Part shown: positions 50,946 to 60,704 of the stretch, in pieces
How the letters are laid out: every line of letters begins with the position of its first letter
Numbering within the stretch: the first letter of the stretch is position 1
Notes under the pieces: generated by a model
What the model was told of the DNA's origin: nothing
The model's input: only the letters and a program-made list of their open reading frames with translations
The model's database searches: none
Translations under genes and position numbers: made by a program
DNA from: Desulfobacula sp.
GTDB taxonomy: Bacteria > Desulfobacterota > Desulfobacteria > Desulfobacterales > Desulfobacteraceae
Length of the DNA: 64,000 bases
Assembly (NCBI GenBank): GCA_023701135.1
Contig: JAMPXP010000015.1
Location: 1 to 64,000 of the forward strand
Direction of reading: 5' to 3'

Positions 50946-52529
50946 TTATGAAAGTTTTCTGACAAGTTTGGCCCTCAGCACATCAAGATCCATGACATAC
51001 TGGTCAAAGAGGATGACCGCCAGGATTATGGCCGCGATCACCCCTGAAAGGAGAATGATCCGCCGAAGGGTTCGCTTTTTCCGGTCTTCGTCGATGACAA
51101 TATCGGGGATCTCGGCCAGGACGGGAAATCCGGTGGCTTTTGCAAGGGCTTCCGGGGTTCTGAAGGAGGAATCGGAAAATTCGATAACGGATGCCAGCCC
51201 GATGCCGGCCCCCATCCCCAGGACAAGGCCGATGAGAACAATGGCGATGCGGTTGGGTTTATAGGGCTTTTCCGGGAGCCTGGCCGCTTCCACCAGGGTA
51301 AACCGTTCTCCTTTCTGCTTGGATTCAAATTCCCGTGCAATCTTGGCTTCCATCATCTTGGCCTGGAGTTCCGTATTTTTTACGTACAGATTATTTCTCT
51401 CGGCCATGAGGGTATTGTATTTTTCTTCAACCCCCGGAGTGGCCGCAAGCTTCAGCCGATAGTCATCGGCCCGTTTTTCCATCTCCCGGATCTGGTTGGC
51501 CGTGGACTCAATATCGGATTTCAGGCCGGCCAGGCGGGAAGAAAGGGTGATATAGGCCGGGTTTTTCAGCTTTTCTGTTTCTTCTTTTTCCGATTGCGCC
51601 ACCTTCTGGGTCAATCCCTGGATTTCCCGGTTGAGCTTGACCACATCCGGATAAAGATCGGAAAACTTGGTTTTCAGGTTGATCAGCTCAATTTTCAGCA
51701 ATTCAAGGCGCTGTTCATCCTGGTGTTTCATCTCTCTCTGAAGCTCGGTATCTTCCATGTAAACCGCTGTATTAAAAAGCTCTTCCTCAAGCTCTTCTCT
51801 CTTTTCCCTGAGGGATCGAAGCACTTCCTTGTTCTGCTCCAGATCTCTTTCCGTATTGTTCAGCGTCTGCTGATTCAACTGCAATAATTCCGGCAGGGTT
51901 TCCATATTTTGTTCCTTGAAAACCGCCAACTGTTTTTCCAGGTCATCGATCTGGGACTGGACCTTTTCCTTTTCTATCAGAATAAAATCATAGGCCGAGG
52001 AAGATTGTTCCGTCCTGACCTTGATATCCTCCTCTAAAAACAGGGAGGTAATGGTCCCCACCACCCGCTGGACCTTGACCGGGTTTTCTCCTTCATAGGA
52101 AAGGGTAAAGGCGATGGTGGCCGTGCCGGTTCTACCGGACAGCCGGTCCGCGATTTCCACATTCACCGGCTCCAGAGAAATGTCCCCCCGCATCTTTTCA
52201 ATGATTTCGTCCGCCGTCTTTTTTTCTTTTAATTCAGGATACAGGTCAAATTGCTGGATAAGTTCCTGGAGCCGGCTGGACGTCAAAATCCGTTGATTGA
52301 TGCTCTGGATTCTCTGCTCTGCAAATGTGGTGATGCTGGAGGTGACGTATTCGGCAGGAATCTCCCGCTGTTCGATCAATATGGTGGAGGTTGATTTGTA
52401 GACCGGCGGCAGCAGAAAGGCTGCCAGCAGGGCCACGGCCGTGCATAATAGAAACGGCAGGATCAGGGCGGCTTTTCTGCGGTTCAGGATGGCAAAAAGA
52501 TCACCCGGGGTTAAACTGTTTTCTTCCAT
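50946..52529 (-). CDS. Wzz/GumC-type polysaccharide chain-length determinant
   Basis: An inner-membrane co-polymerase of 527 residues. Two membrane helices flank a large periplasmic part: one near the N-terminus (FLLCTAVALLAAFLLP, about 20-40) and one near the C-terminus (about 415-440 with the IVLIGLVLGMGAGIG stretch). Between them lie long coiled coils (about 160-400). A further hydrophobic helix close to the end (IILLSGVIAAIILAVILF) is unusual, placing the C-terminus on the other side. It works with the downstream ATPase and Wza-like export protein. Confidence 0.9.
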   Translation of the reverse strand: MEENSLTPGDLFAILNRRKAALILPFLLCTAVALLAAFLLPPVYKSTSTILIEQREIPAEYVTSSITTFAEQRIQSINQRILTSSRLQELIQQFDLYPELKEKKTADEIIEKMRGDISLEPVNVEIADRLSGRTGTATIAFTLSYEGENPVKVQRVVGTITSLFLEEDIKVRTEQSSSAYDFILIEKEKVQSQIDDLEKQLAVFKEQNMETLPELLQLNQQTLNNTERDLEQNKEVLRSLREKREELEEELFNTAVYMEDTELQREMKHQDEQRLELLKIELINLKTKFSDLYPDVVKLNREIQGLTQKVAQSEKEETEKLKNPAYITLSSRLAGLKSDIESTANQIREMEKRADDYRLKLAATPGVEEKYNTLMAERNNLYVKNTELQAKMMEAKIAREFESKQKGERFTLVEAARLPEKPYKPNRIAIVLIGLVLGMGAGIGLASVIEFSDSSFRTPEALAKATGFPVLAEIPDIVIDEDRKKRTLRRIILLSGVIAAIILAVILFDQYVMDLDVLRAKLVRKLS

Positions 52530-52538
52530 GGATATTCC

Positions 52539-53774
52539 TTAATCAATATCGTAGTTAAATTGTCTGGTGACTTCAAAATATACCAGGTTGCCTTCTGTAA
52601 GCGTATCATTCCGCCGGTTTTCCCTGCTGATAAAACGGTATCCGGCGGAGAGATACAAATCATCGTTGATCTCATAGCGGAATCCCGGCTGAAGGGTCAG
52701 GGTCAGTTCGTCAAGGTCGTCCCCTGTATTGCGATCATTCTGGTTCAGGCGCCAGGAGGCATTCAGGGTGGCCCGGAACTCCTCCGTCAGCCTTCCCGTA
52801 AGATCAAAGGCGGCAGAGGTCCTCTCGACGGCCCCGTTGGTCCCGGACCCGCCCCCGACATCATGGGAAAAGGACAGGGCCACATCATAATACAGGGTTT
52901 TATACGTGATCCCGGCCACCACCACGGTGCCCAGGGAATCGGCCCCGGACCGGCTGGACAGGGGGCCGAAAAAGGTATTCTGCGTCACGGTCTCCCGGGT
53001 ATCGGTGTAACTGATGCCGGTCTGGACATAGTAACTCAGGAGTTCCGTCAATTCTTTGGAATATCCCACGGTAAACTGCCAGATATCCGAATCATATTCC
53101 TGAAGATAACCCAACCCTCCCAGGCCCCTGATTTCCGAAACATATTGCACATAATTCAGACCCAGCAGGCCCGTGGTATTGTTCCAGATCCGGGACAGGT
53201 CATGGGAATAATTAAGGCTGAATCGCTTTTCCTCAAGGCGCTCCTTTTCAAGCGGTTCTTGAATATCGGTCCGCTCCATGTCCAGGGAAATATCGGCCCG
53301 GCCGGTCTCCGAGAAATTATATCCGCCGGACAGGGAAACATTCAGCCGCTCCCTGTCTCCGTTCAGCCTGAGCCCGTCGGTATCCTCATCATAGCCCCTC
53401 AGGGAATCCTCTGTCCAGGCCCCGGAAACCCCCATCGTCAGCCGCTCCGTCACCCGGAAATCCAGGTTGGCGGAAGCAGAGGTATCCAGGGTATTCAGGT
53501 CGCGATAATCTGCGTATACCTTTTGGCCGGCCCTGATGTCCACGGCTGAGTTCAGCCGCTCCGTCTTTCTTTCGACACGGATACTGCCCGAAGCAATGGT
53601 GAGCAGGTCCTTTTTTTTATTGTCCTTTGAGAACAGGATATTGTCGTTATACTCCTCCCGGATGGAAATCCGGGGGACCAGTTCCGTGGGACCCCCAGCA
53701 GCAGGCGGGCGGAACCCGAAAACAGCCTCCGCCGCCAGGAAAACCGCCAGGAGCACTCGGCAGCAGGGGTTCAT
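52539..53774 (-). CDS. outer-membrane beta-barrel protein of exosortase/EPS loci
   Basis: The 411-residue protein starts with a signal peptide (MNPCCRVLLAVFLAAEAVFGF) and then carries alternating hydrophobic beta-strands rich in Tyr, Asp and Thr (for example LNYSHDLSRIWNN, AGYRFISRENRRND), as in PEP-CTERM-associated outer-membrane proteins (TIGR03016-like). It ends with a membrane-strand-like YFEVTRQFNYDID. It probably forms the outer membrane route for the polysaccharide, or supports the export protein at the next gene. Placement 10 bases from both neighbours suggests one operon. Confidence 0.8.
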   Translation of the reverse strand: MNPCCRVLLAVFLAAEAVFGFRPPAAGGPTELVPRISIREEYNDNILFSKDNKKKDLLTIASGSIRVERKTERLNSAVDIRAGQKVYADYRDLNTLDTSASANLDFRVTERLTMGVSGAWTEDSLRGYDEDTDGLRLNGDRERLNVSLSGGYNFSETGRADISLDMERTDIQEPLEKERLEEKRFSLNYSHDLSRIWNNTTGLLGLNYVQYVSEIRGLGGLGYLQEYDSDIWQFTVGYSKELTELLSYYVQTGISYTDTRETVTQNTFFGPLSSRSGADSLGTVVVAGITYKTLYYDVALSFSHDVGGGSGTNGAVERTSAAFDLTGRLTEEFRATLNASWRLNQNDRNTGDDLDELTLTLQPGFRYEINDDLYLSAGYRFISRENRRNDTLTEGNLVYFEVTRQFNYDID

Positions 53775-53783
53775 GGATTCCCC

Positions 53784-54341
53784 TTACCGGACAACAATGA
53801 CATCCCCCCGCTCCAACCGGATATTCTGCTCCAGGCGGTCGCCTTCCGAGACCCGGGTATAATCAAACATGAAGATATCGGTCTTGTCAGGGGACTTTCT
53901 GAAAATCCGGATTTCCTTATCCTTGGCAAAGGGGTTCAACCCCCCGGCAAGGGCCAGGGCCTGGAGCACGTCTATATTCTCCTGGACCATGAACCTTCCG
54001 GGGTTGTTGACCTTTCCGATCACATAGACCATCATGCTGTTGGTCTGGGTGATACTGACGGTTAACACCGGATCAGGCATATATTTTTCAAGCCTGGAAA
54101 TCAGCAGGGCCTTGAGTTCTTCCACGGACAGCCCCTCGGCCTTGAGTTCTCCGGCCAGCGGAATATGGATCATGCCATCGGGAAGAACACTTAACTGCCG
54201 GGTCAGATCCTCGTTTTTCCAGACCGAGATGTTCAACACATCGCCGGGGCCTATCCGGTAGGGCTCATCCTCTGCGGAGAACCCGGTTGCCGGCAGGACT
54301 AAACCGGCCAGGATCATCATCAGCCAAAATATTTTTTTCAT
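53784..54341 (-). CDS. polysaccharide export protein, Wza/TIGR03027-like
   Basis: A 185-residue periplasmic/outer-membrane protein with a signal peptide (MKKIFWLMMILAGLVLPATG), a Poly_export domain (YRIGPGDVLNISVWKNEDL, about 30-100) and an SLBB-type domain (VYVIGKVNNPGRFMV, about 110-185). It is short compared with full Wza, as usual in exosortase-linked loci. It lacks a lipobox in this reading. Its start overlaps the end of the PrsT-like gene (ATGA). Confidence 0.88.
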   Translation of the reverse strand: MKKIFWLMMILAGLVLPATGFSAEDEPYRIGPGDVLNISVWKNEDLTRQLSVLPDGMIHIPLAGELKAEGLSVEELKALLISRLEKYMPDPVLTVSITQTNSMMVYVIGKVNNPGRFMVQENIDVLQALALAGGLNPFAKDKEIRIFRKSPDKTDIFMFDYTRVSEGDRLEQNIRLERGDVIVVR

Positions 54342-56731
54342 GGGTTCAACACCTTTCTTGCAACGTCCGCCCCCGGGAAATCCTCATTGGCGGCCAGGGC
54401 TTTTTCAAGCAGGACCCGGGCTTCCTGGTGCTTTCCCTGGGCCTCCAGCACCATGCCCAGGTGATAATTGACGGCAGGGTTATCAGGAGCCCGGTCCAGG
54501 GCTTTTTTCAATTCTTCATGGGCCTGGACCAGGTTGCCCATTCGATAATACACCCATCCCAGGGTATCCAGGATGATGGGCTCTCCCGGCTTCAGGTTCA
54601 GGGCATTCCGGGCATAGGTCAGGGCCTCGGTCATATCCGCCTTGTCACTGAAGAATTCGGACTGGATAAAGGCATAATTATTTGCCGCGGCCCACAGGGT
54701 GGGCACGGCCGTGAAGGCCTCCTTATATAATGGGGCCGCATTGGCATAATCTTTGTCGCTTTCATAGATCTGCCCCAGAAGCTGCCAGGCAAAGGTATTG
54801 GTCTTGTTTTGCGCCAGGGCCGCCTTCAGCTCGATGACGGCGGAGTATTTTTTATTCTGGACCAGGTAGAGCTTGGCCAGGTTGTTGTAGGGCATTGTCC
54901 AGTCCGGGTTGATTTCAACGGCCTTTCTAAAATATGTCCCGGCTTGGTCAAAATCCTTCTGGGCAAGGTAGACACTGCCCAGGAGGTTCAGGGTAAAGGC
55001 CTCCTCAGGGTTCTTTTCCAGGCGCTCTTCACATAACCGGACAGCGGCCTGAGGGTTTTTCCGGTCCGTATGAAATTTTACCAGGTTCGTTAAAATCACA
55101 GCCGACTCGGGCAGTTTTTCATATCCGGCGGTAAGTTCCTTCAGGGCCTGGTCGGCCTGGTCCAGCTTCAGATAGGCCTGGGCGCTTTTATCATATCCCA
55201 CGGGGGAATCCGGTTTGTTCTTTTTAATCAATTGATACTGGGCCAGGGCCTCGTCATACTTTTCCCAGCCAAAATAAAAATCGCCCAGGGCCGCCACGGC
55301 ATTCAGATTGTCAGGCTTTTGGGCCACCATGGTTTTCAGGTTTTCTTCGGCCGCCGGCAGGTCTTTTTTGGCCATGTTGAGCCGGGCCAGCCCCATGAGG
55401 ATCTCATCGGATTCAGGGACCTGCTTTCGGGCCCGTTCAAGCACATCAAAGGCCAGGTTGTTCTCCTTGTTCACCACATGGGCCTGGGCCAGGTTCAGGT
55501 GGCCCTGGACAAACCGGGGCCTTTCTTCGGTCACCACCCGGAATTCGGACACGGCATTGAGCCCGTCCCCCCGGGTCAGGTAAAACCGGCCCTTCATGTC
55601 CCGGGCATCAATATTTTTCGGGTCTTCCTTGAGTACCTCATCCACCAGGCCCTCGGCCTCCGCCATTTTTGAAGCGGCCGACAGCACCCCGGCCAGGGCC
55701 AGCTTGGTCCTGATAATCTCCGGATGCTTGGGGTCCTTATTTAAGAGAAGGGTCTCCCTTAAAAGGGCTTCGGCTGCGTCCGGTTTTCCGGTTCCGGCAT
55801 AGATTTCAGCCAGGAACAGCCGGAACGGGAAACTCTCCTTGTCTTCCTGCGATGCTTTTTTCAGCAGGGTTTCCGCTTTTTCCACCTGTTTGCCCTGGAG
55901 CCAGAAACGGGCAACATCAAGGATAACAGGCTCTTTTTCAGGGGCCTGATCAATGACGGTGTTCAAAAAGGTTTCGGCCTGGTCCGCTTTTTCCCAGGCC
56001 ATATATATTCCGGCCAGGTGCAGCTTGTACACCATGGCCTCGGGTTTAACCGCGATGGCCTTTTGAAGATAGCCTTCCGCGGCAGCAAAGTTTTTTTCTC
56101 TGGCCGCAGACTGGGCCAGACCCATCAACATCGGAAGATGGTCAGGGTTTTTTTCCAGGCCGTTTTCCAGGAATTGCCTGGCTTTTGCCGGATCTTTTTT
56201 CAGTTCGGACAAGGACGCCATCATCAGATAAATTTCAGGCAGGGTTTCTTTTTCCGCCAGCAATTCCGATAACAGCTTTTCACCCTGGTCAAATTCCTTG
56301 TTCATAAAATAAACCGAGGCCATGAGCAGACGGGCCGGGACATGGGCCGGTTCTTTGGCCAGAACAAAGGCTGCGTGCTCTTCCGCCTGGCCTGCCGCCC
56401 TTGCGCTCACAAGGAGCCTGCCCAGGTCAATCCGGGCCTGAAGGTTTTCCGGATCAAGATCCGCAGTTTTGTTGAGCATCTGGTAGGCGGCCTGGAAGTC
56501 TTCTTCCTTCAGGGCCGTCTGGCCCAGCATGAAATAGGCCTCGGCAAATTCAGGATCAATCTGAATCGCGTTCTTAAATTCCAGTTTTGCCTTGACAAAA
56601 TCCCCCTGTTCAAACAGGGTTTTGCCCTTGGCCAGAAAGGCCTTTTTCTTGTCTTCCGGGCTGCCGCATCCCAGGACCATCAGGCAAACCAGGAACAGGG
56701 CAATAGATGACAGCTTCATCCGTTTATTCAT
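54338..56731 (-). CDS. PrsT-like TPR-repeat lipoprotein of the exosortase system
   Basis: At 797 residues it is a lipoprotein (lipobox LMVLGCGS, Cys at about 22) followed by about twenty tetratricopeptide repeats (about 30-790), the layout of TIGR02917-type PEP-CTERM TPR proteins found with exosortases. TPR arrays bind protein partners, here probably the export complex in the periplasm. ATG 56731 is preceded by AAGGAG; a longer frame begins 84 bases upstream inside the WecA-like gene without a ribosome site. Confidence 0.9.
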   Translation of the reverse strand: MNKRMKLSSIALFLVCLMVLGCGSPEDKKKAFLAKGKTLFEQGDFVKAKLEFKNAIQIDPEFAEAYFMLGQTALKEEDFQAAYQMLNKTADLDPENLQARIDLGRLLVSARAAGQAEEHAAFVLAKEPAHVPARLLMASVYFMNKEFDQGEKLLSELLAEKETLPEIYLMMASLSELKKDPAKARQFLENGLEKNPDHLPMLMGLAQSAAREKNFAAAEGYLQKAIAVKPEAMVYKLHLAGIYMAWEKADQAETFLNTVIDQAPEKEPVILDVARFWLQGKQVEKAETLLKKASQEDKESFPFRLFLAEIYAGTGKPDAAEALLRETLLLNKDPKHPEIIRTKLALAGVLSAASKMAEAEGLVDEVLKEDPKNIDARDMKGRFYLTRGDGLNAVSEFRVVTEERPRFVQGHLNLAQAHVVNKENNLAFDVLERARKQVPESDEILMGLARLNMAKKDLPAAEENLKTMVAQKPDNLNAVAALGDFYFGWEKYDEALAQYQLIKKNKPDSPVGYDKSAQAYLKLDQADQALKELTAGYEKLPESAVILTNLVKFHTDRKNPQAAVRLCEERLEKNPEEAFTLNLLGSVYLAQKDFDQAGTYFRKAVEINPDWTMPYNNLAKLYLVQNKKYSAVIELKAALAQNKTNTFAWQLLGQIYESDKDYANAAPLYKEAFTAVPTLWAAANNYAFIQSEFFSDKADMTEALTYARNALNLKPGEPIILDTLGWVYYRMGNLVQAHEELKKALDRAPDNPAVNYHLGMVLEAQGKHQEARVLLEKALAANEDFPGADVARKVLNP

Positions 56732-56768
56732 ACAAGACTCCTTTATTATATTTTGTCTGTTAATACTT

Positions 56769-58409
56769 TTATCCGAAAAAACCCCTGAGAATGAACACCG
56801 ACAGGACCACCACACAGGACCGGGTCATGAACCCCGTTTCCTCCCTGAATTCTCCGAGGAGCACATCAAAGCTGAAGAAAAGAACCAGGGCCCTGGCCAG
56901 AGCGGCCCCGGCCCCAAAAACCTCAACATGGGTGGTCGGCAGATTGGGAAAGACCAGGATCACGATAAAGACCAGGATGTCCATGGTGGTCAGCTTGAAG
57001 CCCTTCTGCCGCCGGGTCAGCCTCATGGTCAGCAGCACCGATATCACCAGGCCCACATGGGCCAGGATATTCAGGTGGTAAAGATTCCGGGTGAACCAGG
57101 GTCCCGGGTTCATCTCCGTCAGATACAGGATCAGGGGAATCATCAGGCAGATGACCGATCTGAGCACGGCCTTCTGAAACCGCCGGGGAATAAAGGGCAG
57201 GAGCCCCAGCAGGCCGGCCGGCACCAGGGCCGCAGCAGCCATGGCCCCGGGAATGGCTTCAGGAATGGCGCACTGGGCCGCCAAAAGGACCGGCAGGCCG
57301 TATCTGGCCGCACCAAAACAGGTCCGGATGAAAATCTTGCGGTCTTTTACGGCCTTGCCCCATTTTTTCCGGACCGACAGGGCCCCGGGGTCCGGGGTCA
57401 CCCGCCACCCGGTTTGATGGGCAAAAAAGAACAGGGAAAGAATGGTGACCGAGAAAAACCCGAAGATCAGGACATGGACCCAGCCCTCGTAAAACCGGAA
57501 GCTAAAGGCCAGGGACAGAAAACAGGCCTGGATAAGATAGATGATCAGCACGGCTTCGGCATGGGAAAACCCCAGCCGGAGCAGCCGGTGGTGAAAATGT
57601 TTTTTATCGGCCTTAAAGGGGGAGCGGCCCTTGGCCATGCGCTCCACCATCACCATGAGGGTGTCCAGGATGGGAAAGCCGATGAGGGTCAGGGACAATA
57701 CCCGGGAATAGGGGGTATGGCCCTGGGTCAGGACGAGGGCAAAGACCACGGCCAGAAACCCCAGAAGCTGGCTTCCGGCATCCCCCATGAACAGGACCGC
57801 CGGATGGGTATTAAACCGCAGAAACCCGGCAATGGCGCCCACCATGGCAATGGACACCAGGGCCACGGACATGGTTTCGCACTGGAAAGCCAGAAAGGCC
57901 ATCATCACAAAGCTGAGCATGGAAATCCCCCCGGCCAGCCCGTCCAGGCCGTCGGAAAGATTGATGGCATTGGTCACGCCGATGATGACAAAAAGCGTCA
58001 GAACAATGGAAACCGCCTCGGGCAAAGCCGTCTCCTCAACTCCATAAAGGCCGATGTACCGTATCCTGACCCCTCCCCAGAAAATGACCAGAAGGGCCGC
58101 CGCAACCTGGGGAAGCAGCTTCTGCCAGGACGCCAGGGGCCGGATATCATCGGCCAGCCCGGAAAAGACAATAATCATGGACCCGATGAAAACCGCACTG
58201 ACAAAATCATCTTTGGGAACCCAGAGGAAAAAGGGAATAAAGGCGCCCACGGCCATGGAGATCCCCCCGGTCTTGGGCATGGGAAGCACATGGACCTTTC
58301 GCTCGTCCGGCACATCCACAATATTCATCCTGAAGGCCAGGCGCCGGAATACCGGCACCAGGGCAAGGGTCAGAAACAGCGAAAGAATGAAAACCGTGAA
58401 GAGTTGCAT
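56769..58409 (-). CDS. WecA/MraY-type undecaprenyl-phosphate sugar-1-phosphate transferase with extra membrane domain
   Basis: It starts lipid-linked sugar synthesis by placing a sugar-phosphate on undecaprenyl phosphate. The WecA core (about 1-325) shows DVPDERKVHVLPMPKTGG, FSGLADDIR, NAINLSDGLDGLAGG (Asp-rich site), FMGDAGSQLLGF, and the KADKKHFHHRLLRLG signature. At 546 residues it is about 200 longer than most WecA: a C-terminal part with further hydrophobic helices (about 330-545) follows. Whether that part is a transporter-like or structural addition is not clear. Confidence 0.9.
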   Translation of the reverse strand: MQLFTVFILSLFLTLALVPVFRRLAFRMNIVDVPDERKVHVLPMPKTGGISMAVGAFIPFFLWVPKDDFVSAVFIGSMIIVFSGLADDIRPLASWQKLLPQVAAALLVIFWGGVRIRYIGLYGVEETALPEAVSIVLTLFVIIGVTNAINLSDGLDGLAGGISMLSFVMMAFLAFQCETMSVALVSIAMVGAIAGFLRFNTHPAVLFMGDAGSQLLGFLAVVFALVLTQGHTPYSRVLSLTLIGFPILDTLMVMVERMAKGRSPFKADKKHFHHRLLRLGFSHAEAVLIIYLIQACFLSLAFSFRFYEGWVHVLIFGFFSVTILSLFFFAHQTGWRVTPDPGALSVRKKWGKAVKDRKIFIRTCFGAARYGLPVLLAAQCAIPEAIPGAMAAAALVPAGLLGLLPFIPRRFQKAVLRSVICLMIPLILYLTEMNPGPWFTRNLYHLNILAHVGLVISVLLTMRLTRRQKGFKLTTMDILVFIVILVFPNLPTTHVEVFGAGAALARALVLFFSFDVLLGEFREETGFMTRSCVVVLSVFILRGFFG

Positions 58410-58419
58410 GGTTATTTAA

Positions 58420-59949
58420 TCATTTCGGCAGGTATTCAGAAAGAACCGGATAAAAATCTTTGATAAAGGTTTTCATCCGGTCTTCGGCCTGCTCCGGCGT
58501 TTCATCCGGATAAATCAGGGTGATGATCCGGACCAGGGCCCCGTCCGTCCGCTGCCGGGTCAGCGCATCCAGAAAATTATACCATTTCATTTCAAAGGCA
58601 CTGGTCAGAACCCGGCCCCGTGAAGGATACCAGTAATAGGATATCTGGCGGACGGGCTCCTTTGCAATAATGGCCCTTTTCAAGGATACCTTTTTTCCGT
58701 CTCCAATCTCCAGAGACGAACTGCCTGCCTGCCGGAACTGCCAGCCCCCGCCCATGAGGCAGGTTTCCGGAGAATGAATGGATTCTCCCTTTCTCTGGCT
58801 TTCATAATAGGCCACATAAAAATTGACGATTTTCCCGGAACCATCTTTATAATCCGCCATGATATAATCTTTGAAATTCAGGGTTTCGATAAATCTGGAT
58901 TCCATGTCCTGCCGCCTTCCCTCCCAGCCTTTGACCTGCATGGGAAAATCCTTGAAGGGCCGGGCCATGGGAATGGCCTCCCGAAATTCAATGCCCTGGG
59001 ACAGGGCCAGGGTGGCCCCCAGGAGAATTACAGACACTATAAACTGGGGCGTTTTCAGGCCTGGGACCCTTTTCCTGGTTGCCTGCTGAAGCGATACGAA
59101 CTGATCCGGCCCGGCCTTTTTCTCTTCCTTTGCCTCGGGAAAGACCTTGTTCAAGATCCATATTTCCAGCAGAAGCGCCCCCAGGGTGATCATGAAAATC
59201 AGCCAGCCCTCAAAATCATGGAAGAAACCTTCAATTACGGCAGAGCCGAAGCTTTCAGACAGAATCCCGGTGAGGGCGATTCTTAAACTGTTGCTGAAGA
59301 TGGTCAGGGGAATCGAAGTCAGGACCAGGATGATTTTTTTCCACAACCGGCCGTGATAGAAATAGGCGATCAGGATGCTCAGGACGATCATGGGGAAAAG
59401 ATATCTCAGCCCCGAACACGCATCCACCACCTGGAGCTGGGTAAACCCGAGATCGATGACATTGCCTTCCCTGAATGCACTCATGCCGTAGGCCCGCATC
59501 ATAAGAACACCGATTTTCGAAGACAGCAGCTTAAGCTGCAGGGTGATCTTGGCATTGATGAAATTGGGCAGCGGAAACATGGTCAGGCTGAAAAGCAGGG
59601 GAAAAAGAATGGTTTTAACCCTGTCAAGCCCCATATTGATCCAGCAGAGGCTGAAAACGATGAGCCAGAAAGAAAAATAAAGCATAAAAAATTCACCTGC
59701 CAGCTCGCCCAGCCAGAACAGCATCAGGCCGGGAACCAGCAGGACATATCCTTTCCAGGATGTCCTGGCCGGAACAGACAAAAGGTCATTCTTTTTCTCC
59801 CATAACAGGTAGAGGACAATAAAGGGGATCAATATCCCGTAGGAATAGTCATCCCTGGCCCAGTCCTTATTTACCAGCCAGGTAAAAGTGGAGAAATAGG
59901 TTCCGCCCAGGAGCACTGCATAGGTGATGAGTTGAATCATAGGGTTCAT
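58420..59949 (-). CDS. xrtD: exosortase, XrtD-like, fused to EpsI domain
   Basis: Exosortases are multi-spanning transpeptidases that process proteins with short C-terminal sorting signals. The 509-residue protein has eight or so helices in the N-terminal half with the conserved Cys178 in VVDACSGLRYLFP, Arg223 in FSNSLRIALTG, and His244 in GFFHDFEGW. The C-terminal half (about 310-509) is an EpsI-type periplasmic domain (VAYYESQRKGESIHSPETCLMGGGW, FNFLDAL-like end). A fused EpsI domain is typical of the XrtD (VPLPA-CTERM) subgroup. No sorting-signal protein is seen in the window. The start overlaps the WecG-like gene stop (ATGA). Confidence 0.9.
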   Translation of the reverse strand: MNPMIQLITYAVLLGGTYFSTFTWLVNKDWARDDYSYGILIPFIVLYLLWEKKNDLLSVPARTSWKGYVLLVPGLMLFWLGELAGEFFMLYFSFWLIVFSLCWINMGLDRVKTILFPLLFSLTMFPLPNFINAKITLQLKLLSSKIGVLMMRAYGMSAFREGNVIDLGFTQLQVVDACSGLRYLFPMIVLSILIAYFYHGRLWKKIILVLTSIPLTIFSNSLRIALTGILSESFGSAVIEGFFHDFEGWLIFMITLGALLLEIWILNKVFPEAKEEKKAGPDQFVSLQQATRKRVPGLKTPQFIVSVILLGATLALSQGIEFREAIPMARPFKDFPMQVKGWEGRRQDMESRFIETLNFKDYIMADYKDGSGKIVNFYVAYYESQRKGESIHSPETCLMGGGWQFRQAGSSSLEIGDGKKVSLKRAIIAKEPVRQISYYWYPSRGRVLTSAFEMKWYNFLDALTRQRTDGALVRIITLIYPDETPEQAEDRMKTFIKDFYPVLSEYLPK

Positions 59950-60704
59950 ACTAAATTTTCCTTACCAGGCCTCGGTTTTATTTTTTCCATGGCAACCTGC
60001 ATGGCAAAAAGCGGCAGTTTTGATTGCCTTTTTATTCTTGAAGGCTCTGAAATCAGTCTGTAAAACCATTCCAGGCCCAGTCTGCAATAGTATTCCGGCG
60101 CCCGTTTCACTGTTCCAGCCAGAACATCCAGGGTTCCGCCGATACCCTGGCAGACCCGGACATGGGTCAGCCGGTCCCTGTATTTTGAGATCCACATTTC
60201 CTGCCTGGGAGAACCCAGGGCAAGGAAGAGGATCTGGGCTCCGGACGCATTGATCCGGCAGATCAGATCTTCCATTTCGTCTTCCCCCAGGTACCCGTTC
60301 TGCCGTCCCACGATGTTGACGCCGGGGTAGCGCTCAATAAGCGAATCAACGGCCGACCGGTTGATTTCTTCCTTTGCCCCGTAAATAAAAATCTTATACC
60401 CTTTTCCGGCGGAGAGGCCGCAGATATTCTGCATGAGTTCACAGCCGGGCACCCGTTCAAGCCTTGCGCCGTAAAGGACCCCGGCCGCCAGGACCATCCC
60501 GATCCCGTCCGGGATCAAAAGATCAGCCCGGCGAAAGGCTTCATGTAAAAATGGATTTTTGGGGACTGAATAATTCTTTTCCGGGTTTGAAGCAAAAATA
60601 GTTTTAACCCCCCGGCCGTTTCGAACAAAATTCTCCACCTGGTTCAGGGCGGTTTCCATGGTACAGTCATCCACCCATAGATTTAAAACCGAAAACCTTT
60701 TCAT
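59946..60704 (-). CDS. WecG/TagA/CpsF-family glycosyltransferase
   Basis: The 252-residue protein of GT family 26 adds a second sugar (often N-acetylmannosamine or its acid) to lipid-linked intermediates. Family blocks are PEKNYSVPKNPF, PDGIGMVLAAGV, CELMQNICGLSAGKGYKIFIYGAKEE, and FLALGSPRQEMWISKY. It follows the heparinase-like gene with a four-base overlap, so it is in the same operon. The sugar is unknown. Confidence 0.9.
   Translation of the reverse strand: MKRFSVLNLWVDDCTMETALNQVENFVRNGRGVKTIFASNPEKNYSVPKNPFLHEAFRRADLLIPDGIGMVLAAGVLYGARLERVPGCELMQNICGLSAGKGYKIFIYGAKEEINRSAVDSLIERYPGVNIVGRQNGYLGEDEMEDLICRINASGAQILFLALGSPRQEMWISKYRDRLTHVRVCQGIGGTLDVLAGTVKRAPEYYCRLGLEWFYRLISEPSRIKRQSKLPLFAMQVAMEKIKPRPGKENLV

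Noticed and set aside
56592-58463. A plus-strand open frame of more than 600 codons over the WecA-like gene
   Set aside because: Composition rich in Gly, Pro, Gln, His and Lys with no domain; the minus-strand WecA-like protein explains the DNA.
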